The notes under the pieces were generated by a model. That model was given only the letters and a program-made list of their open reading frames with translations. It searched no databases and had not been told where the DNA came from. The translations under genes were made by a program, and so were the position numbers. Positions 19,381-30,929 of a DNA stretch of 64,000 bases are shown here, one piece after another. Position 1 is the stretch's first letter, and each line of letters starts with the position of its first letter. This DNA is from Ceraceosorus guamensis. Its lineage: Eukaryota > Basidiomycota > Exobasidiomycetes > Ceraceosorales > Ceraceosoraceae. The stretch is taken from the NCBI RefSeq assembly GCF_003144195.1, contig NW_020289996.1:125419-189418 (forward strand). Direction: 5' to 3'.

Positions 19381-22300
19381 ATGGACTACTTCAAGCGGGC
19401 GGCCTCTGCTGTCCTTTCTCAGGCTGGCGGACCGTTTCCAGGCTTCACAATACGGGAGAGGGAACCGTACCTAGAAGCACGCACAATCTGGTCACTTCAC
19501 AGCGGCACAAAACGAGAGGACAATTCTCCGTGCTCCATCCTCATCTTCGACTCCACCTTGCCTGCTCACAATCCTCGAAGAAATCTGCTACCACTTGCTA
19601 AAAATGCTTGCAGGAAGTTCAGAACGATGAGGCATCCCGATGTGCTCAAGTTTATCGATAGCTTTGAGAACGAGAAAGCAGTGTATATCGCGGTGGAGAA
19701 GGTCAGGCCTTTGGGCAAAGCCATAGAAGATCAGAGGAATAGAGCAAAGGGCCGAGAAGAGTGGATCGGCTGGGGGATCCGGAGCGTCGCGGTGAGTGTA
19801 GACATTTATGTTGTGAATGCACCTCTATCTCTCGCGCGCCCGCATTTGGCTCGCATCTCGCTCTAATTGCTCGTGCAACTCGCTCTGGAACCATCACCTC
19901 GCACGCTGACACACGGCATCTCGTTGGTGCCCTCTCCAGACCGCTCTACATTTCATCAACGAATCAGCAGGCTCTACGCACGGCAATGTCCGTCTAGACT
20001 CTATCTTTCTTTCGGCATCTGGAGAATGGAGGCTAGGCGGGTTCGAAGTTCTGAGCTCGGTAAAGGATGAGGGCGCCGTGTTGTACGTGAGTACCTGATC
20101 CTCGCATCTTTCGCTTGGCTCGGTGTTATTCCCAATTTCGGTTGCCTGTCTGTCAGAGCCGCGCTCAGCGTCACACCCTTCGAACAGAACCTCGGTGGAC
20201 TGCTACCTGATGCGTCGCGTTTTGCTCCTCCTGAGGTGAAGCAAGGAGGCTGGGGTCCATTACGAGAGTGAGCACCTCAGGTCACCCAATCATTGGGCAT
20301 ATTAGTGTGACGCTTTAAGGTATGCTGATAAATAGTATGCAATTCTCTCGCAGACTTGAGACGCACGCGCTGGACTCTTACTCGTTCGCGCTTCTCATTC
20401 TGGAAGCATACAATGGGTCTTTACCCCCAATCACCGGCTCTTCCGTACCGCCAGCAGGAAAGGTGCCGCCTCAGATGTACACCCTAGTGAAGCGTATGAT
20501 GGTCCCCAATGCTAAAGCTAGAGGTACCTCTGGACAGCTCCTTGCTGCCGGAGAAACTCCAGGAGGATTCTTTGCTGAGAATAGACTGGTCAAGGTCGCT
20601 ATTGGCTTAGATGGCTTCGTACTCGCGAGAGAAGAAGAGCGAGCAGAGGTGATGAGGTGAGACGTAGTAGCAGCTTTGTGCTAATTTCACAGTCACCTTC
20701 TCTCCGCTCACGCTGTGTCTTGCCCCCCCTCTGCTAATCCACCCCCTGTCGTAGGCAACTGAAATCACACTCCGACTCTTTTCCGCCAGAGTTCACTCAG
20801 TACAAAGTTCTGCCAGCTCTTGTTCATGCCCTTTCTTTGGCGTCCAATGGGCAGCATGCGGGGTCATCGACGATTCAAGCTACCAAGATTCTACCGCTCG
20901 TGCTGCAGCTCGGCTCAGCGCTCACGGATGTAGAGTGGAACAATAGCCTAACAGCTCCCATTTTGGCAGCTTACAAAAGTCCTGATCGAGGCGTGCGCAT
21001 GGCTCTTTTGGAGAATTTGGAGCTGTACTCAGAGAGACTGGAACCGAAGAGGATTGTCGATGGGGTGTGGCCTAACCTCATCACAGGTTTCTCGGACTCT
21101 GCAGCTGCTATTAGGGAGGCAACGGTGAAGGCGATCTTACCTTTGGCTCCGAAGCTCAGCGAGCGAATCCTCAACAATGACCTGCTAAGGCAGCTTGCAA
21201 AGACTCAGGTAGATCCCGAACCTGGCATCAGGACCAACACCACGATTCTTTTGGGAAGACTTTCGCCTAATCTGTCTCTCAACACGCGGCGAAAGGTGCT
21301 CGTGCCTGCGTTTTCAAGGAGTCTCAAGGACCCCTTCTTGCACGCCAGGATGGCTGGTCTCATGGCTTTGATGGCTACCGGCGAAAGCTATGAGAGAGAC
21401 GACATGGCTCGTCTGATAGTGCCAGCTATTGCGCCGTGTTTAGTCGACCAAGAAAAAGTGGTGCGAGATCAGGCCAAACAAGGTGTCAACATGTTTCTTA
21501 AGCGCATCGAGGCAGAAGTTGCCTCGATGCCCGACACCGTTCTGCCTTCTGCCAACGACGAGGTAGGCTTTGGGGCTGGAAACAGCTCCGCCTCGAGCGC
21601 CTCGACCTCTCCAATGCCGTTTGCCAAGCCTCCCGAAGGCTTCGCCTCAACGGCAGGAGGCGCCGCGTCTGTGCTTGCTGGCTGGACTATGTCTGCGTTC
21701 GCCAAACAGATCGACCCGAGCGGATTGAATGCGACTTCGATGGATAATCAGCTCGCTCCACCACGTGGTGCCTCGCCCGCCCCATCAGCCGTCGCGTCCA
21801 GCAGCTCCAAGCTCGGCTTCGACACTGCCCACTCCAAGCAACCCCCGGTAGGCATGAGTGCAGCCAAAGCACAACCGCAAAGATCCTACTCTGGCTCTTC
21901 GTATGGCACAACGTCCTCTTCCACTTTCGCACCCGCCGGGGACGACCAAGCAGACGCTGCTGCAGCTGTGGGTTGGGGAGCGGGAGAGGATCTGATCGAT
22001 GTGAATGATGACGCCGGAGATTGGTCCAGCTTCGAAGTTGGCGTCAAAAAGCCTACGGAAGTGCCAAGGAGAAAATTGGGGCCGCAACGAGGCAGACCCA
22101 AGGCTTCTACTAGTGCGACTACGATTGGGAGCAGATTAGGTACTGTTCGGCCCGCTACTAACCCTTCTTCGGCGCTAAAGACAAGTCTGGCTGTCAAGGA
22201 CGCGTGTGAGTGCCCAGGGGCCAACGTCGCCATGTGCGCAAAGTCTATCGCTGATCTCGTTTGTGTCGCGAAACCAGTCGAGGATGAGGACGCGTGGGGC

Positions 22301-22830
22301 GATCCGGCGGACAACGCCCCAAGTCAAGCAGTGCTGCCAAGCACCGATGGGGCTTCCGGCTCCAAGACCAACTTGACTTCCTCCACAGCCAGTCTGACCT
22401 CGGGCGCTTCTACTCCATCGACAAACGCAGCGACTGCAGCTGCAGCTGCGGCCTTTTCCGCTCCCCTGCCCGGTGCGCTCGACCCGAAGAGCGCCAACGA
22501 GACCAAAGAACCAGCAGAAGATGGTTGGGGTGGTATCGATGACGCGCCGAACGAGACGCCTGGTGATCAGACGGATCAGAATTCAGGCGAGCAAGCTAGA
22601 GCGACTCCGCTCAGTAAAGACGAAAAGCGAGCGGAAATGGAGAGACAACGCCAGGAGAGAAGAGCGGTGAGTCATTCCGTTTTCCTCCAAATCAGCAAAC
22701 GATTCCGATCGCAGGAATGGGCGATCGGCAGCTCTTTCCTGAACTTCGCCTGATTGTAATCCTGCCTTCACAGAGAATGGCGGCGCTGAAAGAATCGAGA
22801 GCGCAGAAGCTCGGTGCCAGGCTTACATGA
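19381..22830 (+). CDS. CEX1: SCY1-family pseudokinase CEX1 (tRNA export / COPI-linked)
   Basis: SCYL1/Cex1 family: a pseudokinase plus HEAT-repeat scaffold. Yeast Cex1 collects tRNA at the nuclear pore and binds COPI. Exons: 19381..19791, 19940..20082, 20157..20267, 20354..20656, 20755..22205, 22278..22666, 22774..22830; 954 aa. Catalytic signatures are degenerate as in the family: HRD reads THGN (residues 150-153) and DFG reads GGF (171-172). HEAT repeats span about residues 330-560 (RMALLENLELYSERL, AIREATVKAILPLAPKLSER, HARMAGLMALMATGESY). A long Ser/Ala-rich acidic part follows, with DDAGDWSSFEV and DDGWGGIDD-like tryptophan motifs, then a basic helical tail (KDEKRAEMERQRQERRARM). The 72-nt intron 22206-22277 is a multiple of three and stop-free, so retention is possible. 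Confidence 0.92.
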
Positions 22831-23022
22831 GATGCTCGAGGGCCTGCTGCACTAAAAGCGACTCATCCTTCTCGTCTACAGGACTACCATCTACCCAACT
22901 TTTTGCGCGTGTCTTTTGCAATGCCGTAGCCTCATCAGTGGAGGGTACCATTCATGCGAGCCCAGGACAACGTTCGACCGGAAGGTGTCATCTATATCAT
23001 TTTGACATGCTTGCCGAGATCT

Positions 23023-24895
23023 TTACTTCTTGAGATAAGGCCTCAGCTGCGGCGGACAAACAACGTGACTTGTCAGCCGTGCATCTCAACGCCGAGCCAT
23101 TAAAACACTGCAGAAACGATTGCGCTTCGGTCATGAAACACAAGTGGGTACAGAAACTTACTTTTTCGAGTCTGACGGCAGCCTCCTCGATCTCGCCTCC
23201 GTCTTTGCAGAAGGCAAAGCGAAGGAAGTTCTCGTACAAGTGCCAGTGTTCATCCGAAACGAAAGCGGTGGTCGGAATTCTGTCAAGACGGGCATATCAA
23301 CTCAGATCAGTCCTTGCCTCGCTGCGGATTCGCAGAGTGCGAATCTTTCGCTGCAGATTACTGGCCAAAATCGGCTCCTGGCGATGCAGCTCTAACATCG
23401 CAAGACTCACGTCACCACGTCAGCGATCTTGGCAACGAACCAAGCGAGCTGGAAATCCTTCGCTTTCGAAGCCACGTCCTTGGGGAACTCGAATCCCTCC
23501 GGAATCTGCAGGCGGCTCATGTCCGCCATGATGAAGTAAGCGCCATGAGGCAAAGTGTACGGCAATCCGAGCTTGTCCAACATATTTGTCAACTTTGTCC
23601 TCCTAGCCTCGTACTCTTTGCTTTGCTGGTCGAAGAAGTCGGATTGAATGGCGTATTCCAGACCTGCTGCCGCTGCTTCGCTTGCTGCCGAGTTGCAAGT
23701 GAACACTATTCTGGTGTGACTGACCAGCGTGGGCTTGATGAGGTGCTCTGCGCCAGCTACCCAGCCTATTCTCCAGCCCGTAGCAGCGAAAGATTTGCCG
23801 GCCGAGCCGACTGTTACAGTGCGATCCCACATTCCTTCCAGCGCGGCGATACGAATGTGCTCCTTGCCATCAAAGGTAAGGCAGTCGTACACCTCATCAG
23901 AAACTACGAGCAGGTCCCTCTCTACGCATCGGCGTGCCAACTGCTGCAGCTCCTCCAACTCGAAGACTTTGCCAATGGGATTGTGGGGCGTGTTGAAGAT
24001 GATGGCTTTCACTTTGCCAGAAGCAAGTGCGGCATCGAGAGCCGACCAATCGACTTTCCATTCATCTGCTCCCGCATTGCCGCCTCCTGGCTTGGATGGT
24101 GGGATCAATGGCACGTACACTGGCTTGCCTCCGCAGTAGGTGATTTCACAGATGTACTCTGACCAATTACCGACACGCATGTACCAACTTAAGGTCAGTA
24201 TGGCCGTCCAGCGTTCATGCTGGCACAGCCAGGGGCGGCGCGCCGGCACACGCATGCCATGCAAATTTCGACTCACGATCAAAGAAAGGCTCAAAAACGA
24301 TCACTTCATCACCTGGCTCGAGGAACGCATTGAGGGCCGCATACATGCCCCCGTTTGCACCAGCAGTGACGAGAACTTGAGTCTCCGGGTCCAGCAGTCT
24401 ATCCGATTCCGATCGGAGTTGCGGCAGTTGGCCTTGGTCGAAAAGGTCGCCTTTGCTGACGTCCGGTACCCTAAGGCTTTTGCTAAGGTATTTGCTGAGA
24501 GCCTTTCTAAGTCTAGGCCTACCCTTGGGGTGCGAATAATGATGCACGTCCGTCCTCTCACCCACATCCTTCTTCAACTCTTCGAGAACAAAGGAAGGCG
24601 GCTGCCAATTCATGAAGCCTTGACCCAAGTTCTTGGCAGTTGGAAAGACCAAAGGATTGAACATGGACCAGACATCCGGACCTCGATTGTACTCTTCGAA
24701 GATGCGAGAAGATACTTCGGTGAAGCGTGTGCGCGGTCCACGCGAAATACCACTCGATTCAGCTGCGATCGCCGACGTCATGATGGAGCGCTTGAGATGT
24801 GATGCAGCCAGGTTGGTAAGGCAAGACGAAGGCTTGCTGATCAACGGAGCGAAGGGAGTTGAAGGAGGAAAGATGATCCTACGTGCTGCACTCAT
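23023..24895 (-). CDS. BNA3: Kynurenine aminotransferase / cysteine-S-conjugate beta-lyase (BNA3 type)
   Basis: PLP-dependent class I aminotransferase; BNA3 turns kynurenine into kynurenic acid. Exons: complement(23023..23046, 23162..23279, 23411..24158, 24277..24895), 502 aa. Seen: NLGQGFMNWQPPSFVLEELK, HHYSHPKGRPRLRKALSKYL, VLVTAGANGGMYAALNAFL, EPGDEVIVFEPFFD, AIIFNTPHNPIGKVF, VVSDEVYDCLTFDG, the Schiff-base Lys in SAGKSFAATGWRIGW, then TTAFVSDEHWHLYENFLRFAF and the end RPYLKK. The first 38 residues are basic and hydroxylated with no acidic residue, like a mitochondrial presequence. A second Met at residue 39 (MTSAIAAES) could start a cytosolic form. Tail-to-tail with CEX1, 192 bp apart. 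Confidence 0.9.
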
Positions 24896-26534
24896 TGAGT
24901 CATGAAGGGTCGACAGCGCTCACTATGTAGCCAGAGAAGTGTTAGGATCAAGATCGAGAGGTTCAAAATGATGGTGGTGACTGGCTTGCCAGTGAAGGAC
25001 GACACAAGGTTCGCCAAGTCACGAGTCACGAGTCATGGGGGTGCTAGTATAGTGATCTGATTGGCGACTATCATGACTTACACTCAGTGACTCGTGACTC
25101 TGACTGCTTCCGCATGTCGTGATCGCTGCAAGCTCATTTCTGATTCACGACCTCATGATTTGATTTTGACTCGTGACGCTGATTCAAATCTTGATTCAAG
25201 ATTCAAGATTGGTGATTCGGTGCAGCTTAATTGATCCGCGTGACTCGGCGCACAGACTTTTCTCCATCCGATCACGCTCACACCTTGCTGCTCTCGAACA
25301 TTCCCAAGAGTGAACTCAAGACTGTACTCACACTCTGCTCCGGCAAAACCCCAGATGGGTCAAAAGCTCCGACTTGCCGACCGGCGGCATCCTTGCAGCT
25401 CGTCATGCATACATGCAGTCACGAGTAATCACGAATCGTATGCCGGGCCACCATGTACGGCACAATTATTCACACTTTGTCTTACACACTTCGACTGCTC
25501 GCTTTGGTTAAGCTCTGGCAACCGGAGGACACTCAATGACGTGGATCGCACGTTGTGGATCGGCGATACTCTCCTCATGACCTGCACTCACGACTTGACA
25601 CATCGTAAGGGGCTCCCACCCGTGATATTGCTCGATCGCTTATGCGAGACTTTGACGAGCGCACGCCTCGGCGAAACTTATCCTCGTGACGTGAAGCTAG
25701 GAGAGAACCCTGATGCGTGGGTAAAACCGCTTTGCTAGCAGCGGACTGCTGGAGAAAAACAACAATCAAAAACATGCGGGCGGGCTACCTTGGTGACTGA
25801 CGTCGTCGTCGAGACTCGCAGTGTTGACTGTCTGACTGAGACGACTCCGAAGCAGAGGCACGTGCGATTTGGGCAACCGACCTTCAAGGTCGTGGACGAG
25901 AGCAGTGCAAGTCGAGGCTCGGTGACTACTGATGAGACGATCGACGCAGCTTGCGTCGGAGCGACGGAAGGTCCGCGATGCAGCATGCACTTAGCAGAGC
26001 TAGGCTGCGAGATGCTCGGCGGACCGCTCGGGTACCTGCACCGCTCATGGAAGTCCAGAGTGAGTTGTCCGCCTCCACACGCACATTCCTCCACGTTTGA
26101 TCGCGAGATCTTCGTGTCTATTCTGCGCTAGGTCGATGTCCGCCTTTTTGCAGGTTGAATGCATCACCTATACATCTGCCAGAAGCAGCGAAGCGACAGT
26201 CAAATCTGAATTCCGATCGCCAGTCATCAGCAGAGTCACAGCCGCCGTCTTGCTTAGATAGGTGGTGCTGCTGCTACTGTGCTCGCGGACGGCACCGGCT
26301 GAGTGAACGTCTCGATTGTTGATCCGCCCATCAGTCTGCCGTGTCTCATCAGGGTTGGGCTGAATCGGTATATCTGGCAATAACAAGCGTTGCTGACTTA
26401 GGTGACTTGTGAGTCACGCTTCGATTTTTGCGCAGCTTAAGATGACCACCATCCTCTCCTTCGTCAAAGTATAGTAAACGACAAGAAAGCATCTATCGCT
26501 CTATCACCCCATTGATCAAGACCCCCAATCAAGG
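24896..26534. other. Intergenic BNA3 / CYSTM gene, rich in 7-bp-phased motif
   Basis: About 1.6 kb between divergent starts. Two clusters of GAYTCNN-type units lie at 25016-25220 and 25417-25440. An open stretch near 25790-26060 has protein-like composition but no ATG upstream and no recognised family. Confidence 0.5.
25016..25220. repeat. Cluster of 7-bp-phased GAYTCNN units
   Basis: AGTCACG occurs twice in tandem then AGTCATG (25017-25037). GACTCGTGACTCTGACT follows near 25089, and GATTCAA units spaced by exactly 7 bp run near 25193-25219. Intergenic; function unknown. Confidence 0.7.
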
Positions 26535-27451
26535 ATGGCTTCTCAAGAGTACTACGGAGGCGGCCAACAACCTCAGGGGTACTATCCTCCTCAAGGAGGT
26601 CAGCCAGGCTACGGTCCTGGACCCGGGTACCCTCAACAAGGCGGTTACCCACAGCAGGGCGGATACCCTCAGCCAGGAGGATATGGCGGACAACCTCCCA
26701 TGATGCAGCAGCGTGCGTGTATGCTTTCCCTCGCGAAGTGTGGAGAAACGGGAGGGGAAGCGTGCGCCCTGTGGTGACTGCAACTCAAGTGCGCAGTTGG
26801 AAGGGCAGGGGCCCGCCGAAAGTCTTCAGTGTGCTCCACAACTAGATCTTTTTTTCGAAGAGGTTGGACGCAGTCGGAGCGGATTCTGATCTCACAAGGC
26901 GGTATGACGGCTCACGCTGACTGAACTCTTGGAACTCTGCAGCATACGGAGGTCAAGGCATGTCGCCTTTGCAACAGAAACAAGCATCCGCACGTGGTGA
27001 GTAGAAGAGCCCTTCGACGCCCTCCTTTTCTTCTCTACGAAGCGTACGTACTGACCTATGGTGCTCTCATGACTATGTCTGACCTTCAGACAAGGTCAGT
27101 CGATGGGATACGCAGCGTTTCAAGAGGGTGCGCATCTGATTCAAGATCCGCCTTGAACCCTTCCTTGTTTTTCGCTACTTTGAATGCAGCACGGATGCTG
27201 CGGACCTTGGTGAGTGAGAGACCAAAACTGCGTCTTCTGCAAAACATTGCTCATCTCATCCGCCCCGTCGACACTGATCCAAATTCAGCGCCGCTTGCTG
27301 CCTTGGTGCTTGGTGAGTTCCAACATCTCTATGGTACGCAGTACGCACCCAATACCCGCCCGCTCACATCCATTCATGTGCCTTTCTGTATAGCGCTTGC
27401 TGCTGCCTCGAGGATATTGCTTGCGCCGAGTGCTTGGACTGCTTATTCTAA
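26535..27451 (+). CDS. CYSTM-family small protein with Gly/Tyr/Pro/Gln repeats and Cys-rich tail
   Basis: Small protein of the cysteine-rich transmembrane (CYSTM) type: a disordered, repeat-rich N-terminus followed by a Cys-rich helix that inserts into the plasma membrane; the family is linked to stress tolerance. Exons: 26535..26712, 26943..26996, 27090..27127, 27190..27209, 27289..27312, 27394..27451; 123 aa. The N-terminus has GGYPQQ repeats. The C-terminus reads HGCCGPCAACCLGACACCC followed by LEDIACAECLDCLF and stop, with acidic residues set among cysteines as in the family. The Cys-rich segment is split over exons of 20, 24 and 58 nt, each joining in a TG|C Cys codon. The end of exon 3 is the least certain junction. 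Confidence 0.75.
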
Positions 27452-28932
27452 GCATGATCTGGGACCGGATCAAGTGTGAGCCGAGGCACTGACCGGACCA
27501 TGCGATGCAGCTCAATCAGCCACTGCTGCATGGACGGAGCTCGTCTAAGTGCTGTAATCTCATGTCACGAGCAGTCTTTGGTTGATGGTCACGGTCTGAC
27601 ATGCACAACGCACTCAAACTCTGACTGATGAATTCGTGTTTTGAGATCTTGGGTTTTGAGCCTGCGCGTATGTTACAGCTTGAGTCACGGGTGGTGAGTC
27701 CTGGGTGCACCGGCATGCGGGGATGCTAGCTGCAGCAAGCCTGAGCAATTGAGCTCTTCTGCGTTGCCGAGCCTCCAATCGAAAATTCTTCCTGCGCGTT
27801 GCGGAGCACCAGAGCGTCGTCGGTGCCCCGTCTTGCCTTGTGCTATGCTATGTTGTTATTATTATCAGGGGTTATTATTATTACAACACCGCCGCGGAGA
27901 AGAGGGAAAAAGTGCCGAGTCCGTGGAGCTAAAGCGCATGCTGCTGCTGCTGCTGCTGCTGCTGCTCGCACAGAGCAGCAAGCAAGTGCTAGGCGCGCAG
28001 ATGCAGGCGTCGCGCATCTGTCGCGCGCATGCATGCAGTTTTGAGTCCAGCCCATGCAGGGGTACGAGCGAGGGGAAGACTCACGACCTGCTAGCTGCTG
28101 CTGATGGTATGCGGTGCGATGCATGACACGAGACGACCCGCCATCAGCAGCTAGGCTGGCAGCTGCGCCACGCAGCAGAGGTGTGCATCTATAGCATTGG
28201 GCTGCGTCAAAATAACTTCGCACAAATCGTATATGTAGACGTCGCTCGCGGCTGCGCTGCTTGAGTGCCGAATCTGCAACCTAGCTTCTTATGAGGATGC
28301 GCTTGCTGATGCTGCCATCAGCTTGCTGGCTGCTGAAGCCAAGCCAAGCCGGGCGCCGCTCGAGGCACAATAACTATAGACCAAGGAAATGCCTGTCGTG
28401 TTGCGCTCAGATGGCCAACAGACCCCTCTCGAGCGCTGCTTGTGTGCGTGGGTGCATGCCTACGCGTGTCTGCTGTGCTCTGCAGTCGCGATCGAGGAGA
28501 AGGAGTGGGCATCAGGCGTGATGGATATAGCGCATGCCCGACTCAACGGCGCGCAACGGGGCCTGGAAATTGTCGTATGAGCGACAAACAAGCTACGGCG
28601 TATGGCTGAACCCCGTACGCTGGCCGCCTGCATTCGCTCCCTTCGACATTCACTCACTCCTCCGCCAATCCACTCCGCTCACACAAGCCAATCCCCTTCC
28701 AATTACCCCGCCCTTCCTAACTTGCAACGTATTTGGTCCACTCTCCGATCTTATCGCCCTTCCTTTCTCGACTCGCCAGAGTATCCCTTGACGTTCATCC
28801 GACCTCTTCATCTCATCACGCCCTCAATCCGAGTCGATCGATCCCACACTCGTTATCGAACAATACTGCAATCCAGAGCCACGTCTGCTTTAATCAGCAT
28901 CATCTCTTCAAGTCCTCATTCTCAACATCAAG
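27452..28932. other. Intergenic CYSTM gene / GPI protein gene
   Basis: About 1.5 kb with a (CTG)n run at 27941-27966 and many TGC/GCA-rich words between 27940 and 28450. A strongly CT-rich leader-like stretch of about 300 bp directly precedes the GPI protein ATG, probably core promoter or 5' UTR. No gene recognised. Confidence 0.5.
27941..27966 (+). repeat. (CTG)n trinucleotide microsatellite
   Basis: Uninterrupted CTG units, about 8.5 copies, in intergenic DNA. Confidence 0.9.
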
Positions 28933-29946
28933 ATGCGCTCTAGTCTCTTCGGCATCCTCCTCTCCGTCTCTTGCGCTGCAAGCGTGTTGGCGTCTCACGA
29001 TGGCGCTACATCGCCCCACCAAGCCCTGATGCGCCGACAAAGATCGAGCGGCAGTGGCAGCGCAAGCGGTAGCGGTAGCCCTTCTTCTGGCAGCGCTGCC
29101 GAACCAAGCAGCCCTGGACCCAACGACGTGTTCAAGGCTGGAGACCAATGCACGACTCAGTGGAGCCCTGCATCGGGCAACAAGTGGAAGAAGATGACCA
29201 TCAGTCGTGCGTATCTTGACGCGGGAGGTAGATGAGGAGCAGCTCTGGTGTGTGGGGGGTAGAAGAGGCAACGGGTGACTGCCTGCGTGGGGCGAGCGTG
29301 CAGGGACTGGGCCACATCGAATATGTCCGCTATAGAAGCATAAGTACGGTTCGCTGACACTTCACCCCTGCCCACGGTTGCAGTCATGACGGGCACGAAC
29401 CAGCACATGACGAAATTGGAGGATATTGCGACCAACATCGACGGTACCACGCAGACCTCCTTCTCGTGGACATGCCCAGAGGTCGAACCGTACAGCGCCA
29501 TTTACTTCTACCAGTTCACCGACTCTGACGGGGCCAACCCCACCTGGTGCACTCGCTTCACCATCGCTTCGGCAGACGGAAGCACCGTTCCGCCTCCTAA
29601 CGACAAGCAACCCGAGGGAGATTCTATTCCGTGGGGAGAGGGAAAGCTGGTCAACGGAGCTTCTAGTCCTGATTCGTCTGGAGGTAATGCCAGCGCTGGA
29701 GGCAATTCCAACAGCTCTAGCCAAACTAGATCGTCTGGCAGCTCTAACAGCTCTTCCGGTAGCTCCACTTCCTCCTCCAGTCGACCCACCGGCAGCTCCG
29801 CGAGCAGCAACAGCAACACCAGTAGCAACACTACCAGCAACAGCAACACCAGTGGCGGATCTAGCGGTGCATCTTCGATTCGGCCCATTGCTTCTTCTGC
29901 TGTCGCTCTCGTCAGCGTCCTGATTGGCGCGGCAATCTTGCTTTAA
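28933..29946 (+). CDS. Secreted Ser-rich GPI-anchored protein with Kre9/Knh1-like domain
   Basis: Extracellular conserved Ser-rich protein type, probably bound to the plasma membrane or cell wall. Exons: 28933..29206 and 29384..29946; 278 aa. Seen: signal peptide (MRSSLFGILLSVSCAASVLA), a dibasic MRRQ at residues 33-36 suiting Kex2-type cleavage, then a Kre9/Knh1-like beta-sandwich (VFKAGDQCTTQWSPASGNKW, MTISLMTGTNQHM, FSWTCPEVEPYSAIYFYQFT, WCTRFTIAS) with paired cysteines. A low-complexity Ser/Asn/Thr/Gly stretch of about 80 residues follows, ending in a hydrophobic GPI signal (SSAVALVSVLIGAAILL). The donor at 29207 (GTGCGT) restores the conserved MTISLM. The domain is named for beta-1,6-glucan synthesis proteins, but most such fungal proteins have no assigned role. 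Confidence 0.85.
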
Positions 29947-30929
29947 AAGGTCATGTGGGCGCATGCGATTGGACTTCGTCGGGGCTTTGCCGTGGTCCAC
30001 AGCATCATCTCTCCTACACTTTCTAGCTGCCTTCTTTATTTGCACCTCATGCTTGATTCAGAGCATAGCGGCCACAACCATATGACCGATCGTGCTGATA
30101 TTGGGTACCTCATATTCGTCGGCCTGTGACTCTTCCTCATCAACACCATCATGAACCAAAGCGTCAGCCCCACAAGTATTTGCACCACATCTCCTTCACC
30201 TCTTTGCCTGCTCATCTCTGCCCGACACATCGAGATGCGCACTCGAAATGCATACATTGTGCGATTTGCGCTCTCCTGTTTCGCAGGGCGTGAAGCCACT
30301 GCCGCAATTGGTGCGTGTCTCGCTCAGTGCAAGTGGGATAGACTCGTCGCTGCTTGTGTGGATGCGGATATGATACCCGATGCGCACGTCCCTTCATGAG
30401 AAGAGCGGCTGTTTGCACGAGCATATCGACGAGTGGCGGGCAAGAGGCGTTCAGGATTGAAGTGGACCCAAGGATGGAGGTCCAACAACATCGATAGGAT
30501 GCTTGTGAATGGCGCAGGGCGTTAGTGCGACGTGCTCATGAAACAGACTGATGTGGGCAGGCGGGATTGCTCGACGCGCGCGAGCGATCTAGCTGGATCA
30601 ATAAGGTGTGGAGAAGCAGCGCGCATGTTTAAGACTTGTGCATGCAACGTACCTACTGCACCCGTGGCTTGCGCAGCGGCAACGGCAACAGCAACAGCAA
30701 CAGCACCCACGACATTCACTACTGCACTCACTCCTCCTTACCTGATCAGCTCGGATCATCTACGAGAGCACAAGTACATTCGGCAGCCTTGACGTTCGCA
30801 AACTCCTTGCTGTTTGCCTCCCTCGACAAGATCCGCGAGCTGTCCAGTCCGCTCGCACCGACATTCTCTGTTCCTTGGGCTCAAAGCCCAAATCCCTTTT
30901 TCCAGACTCGAAAGCTTACTAGGGACAGC
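29947..30929. other. Intergenic GPI protein / EFM6
   Basis: About 980 bp. An AACAGC/AACGGC short repeat lies near 30676-30702 and CT-rich DNA precedes EFM6. No gene recognised. Confidence 0.4.

Noticed and set aside
25790-26131. 113-codon plus-strand frame with protein-like composition
   Set aside because: No ATG at its head, no family signature and no clear neighbouring exon; a donor-like GTGAGT near 26060 is not enough. A transcript would be needed.
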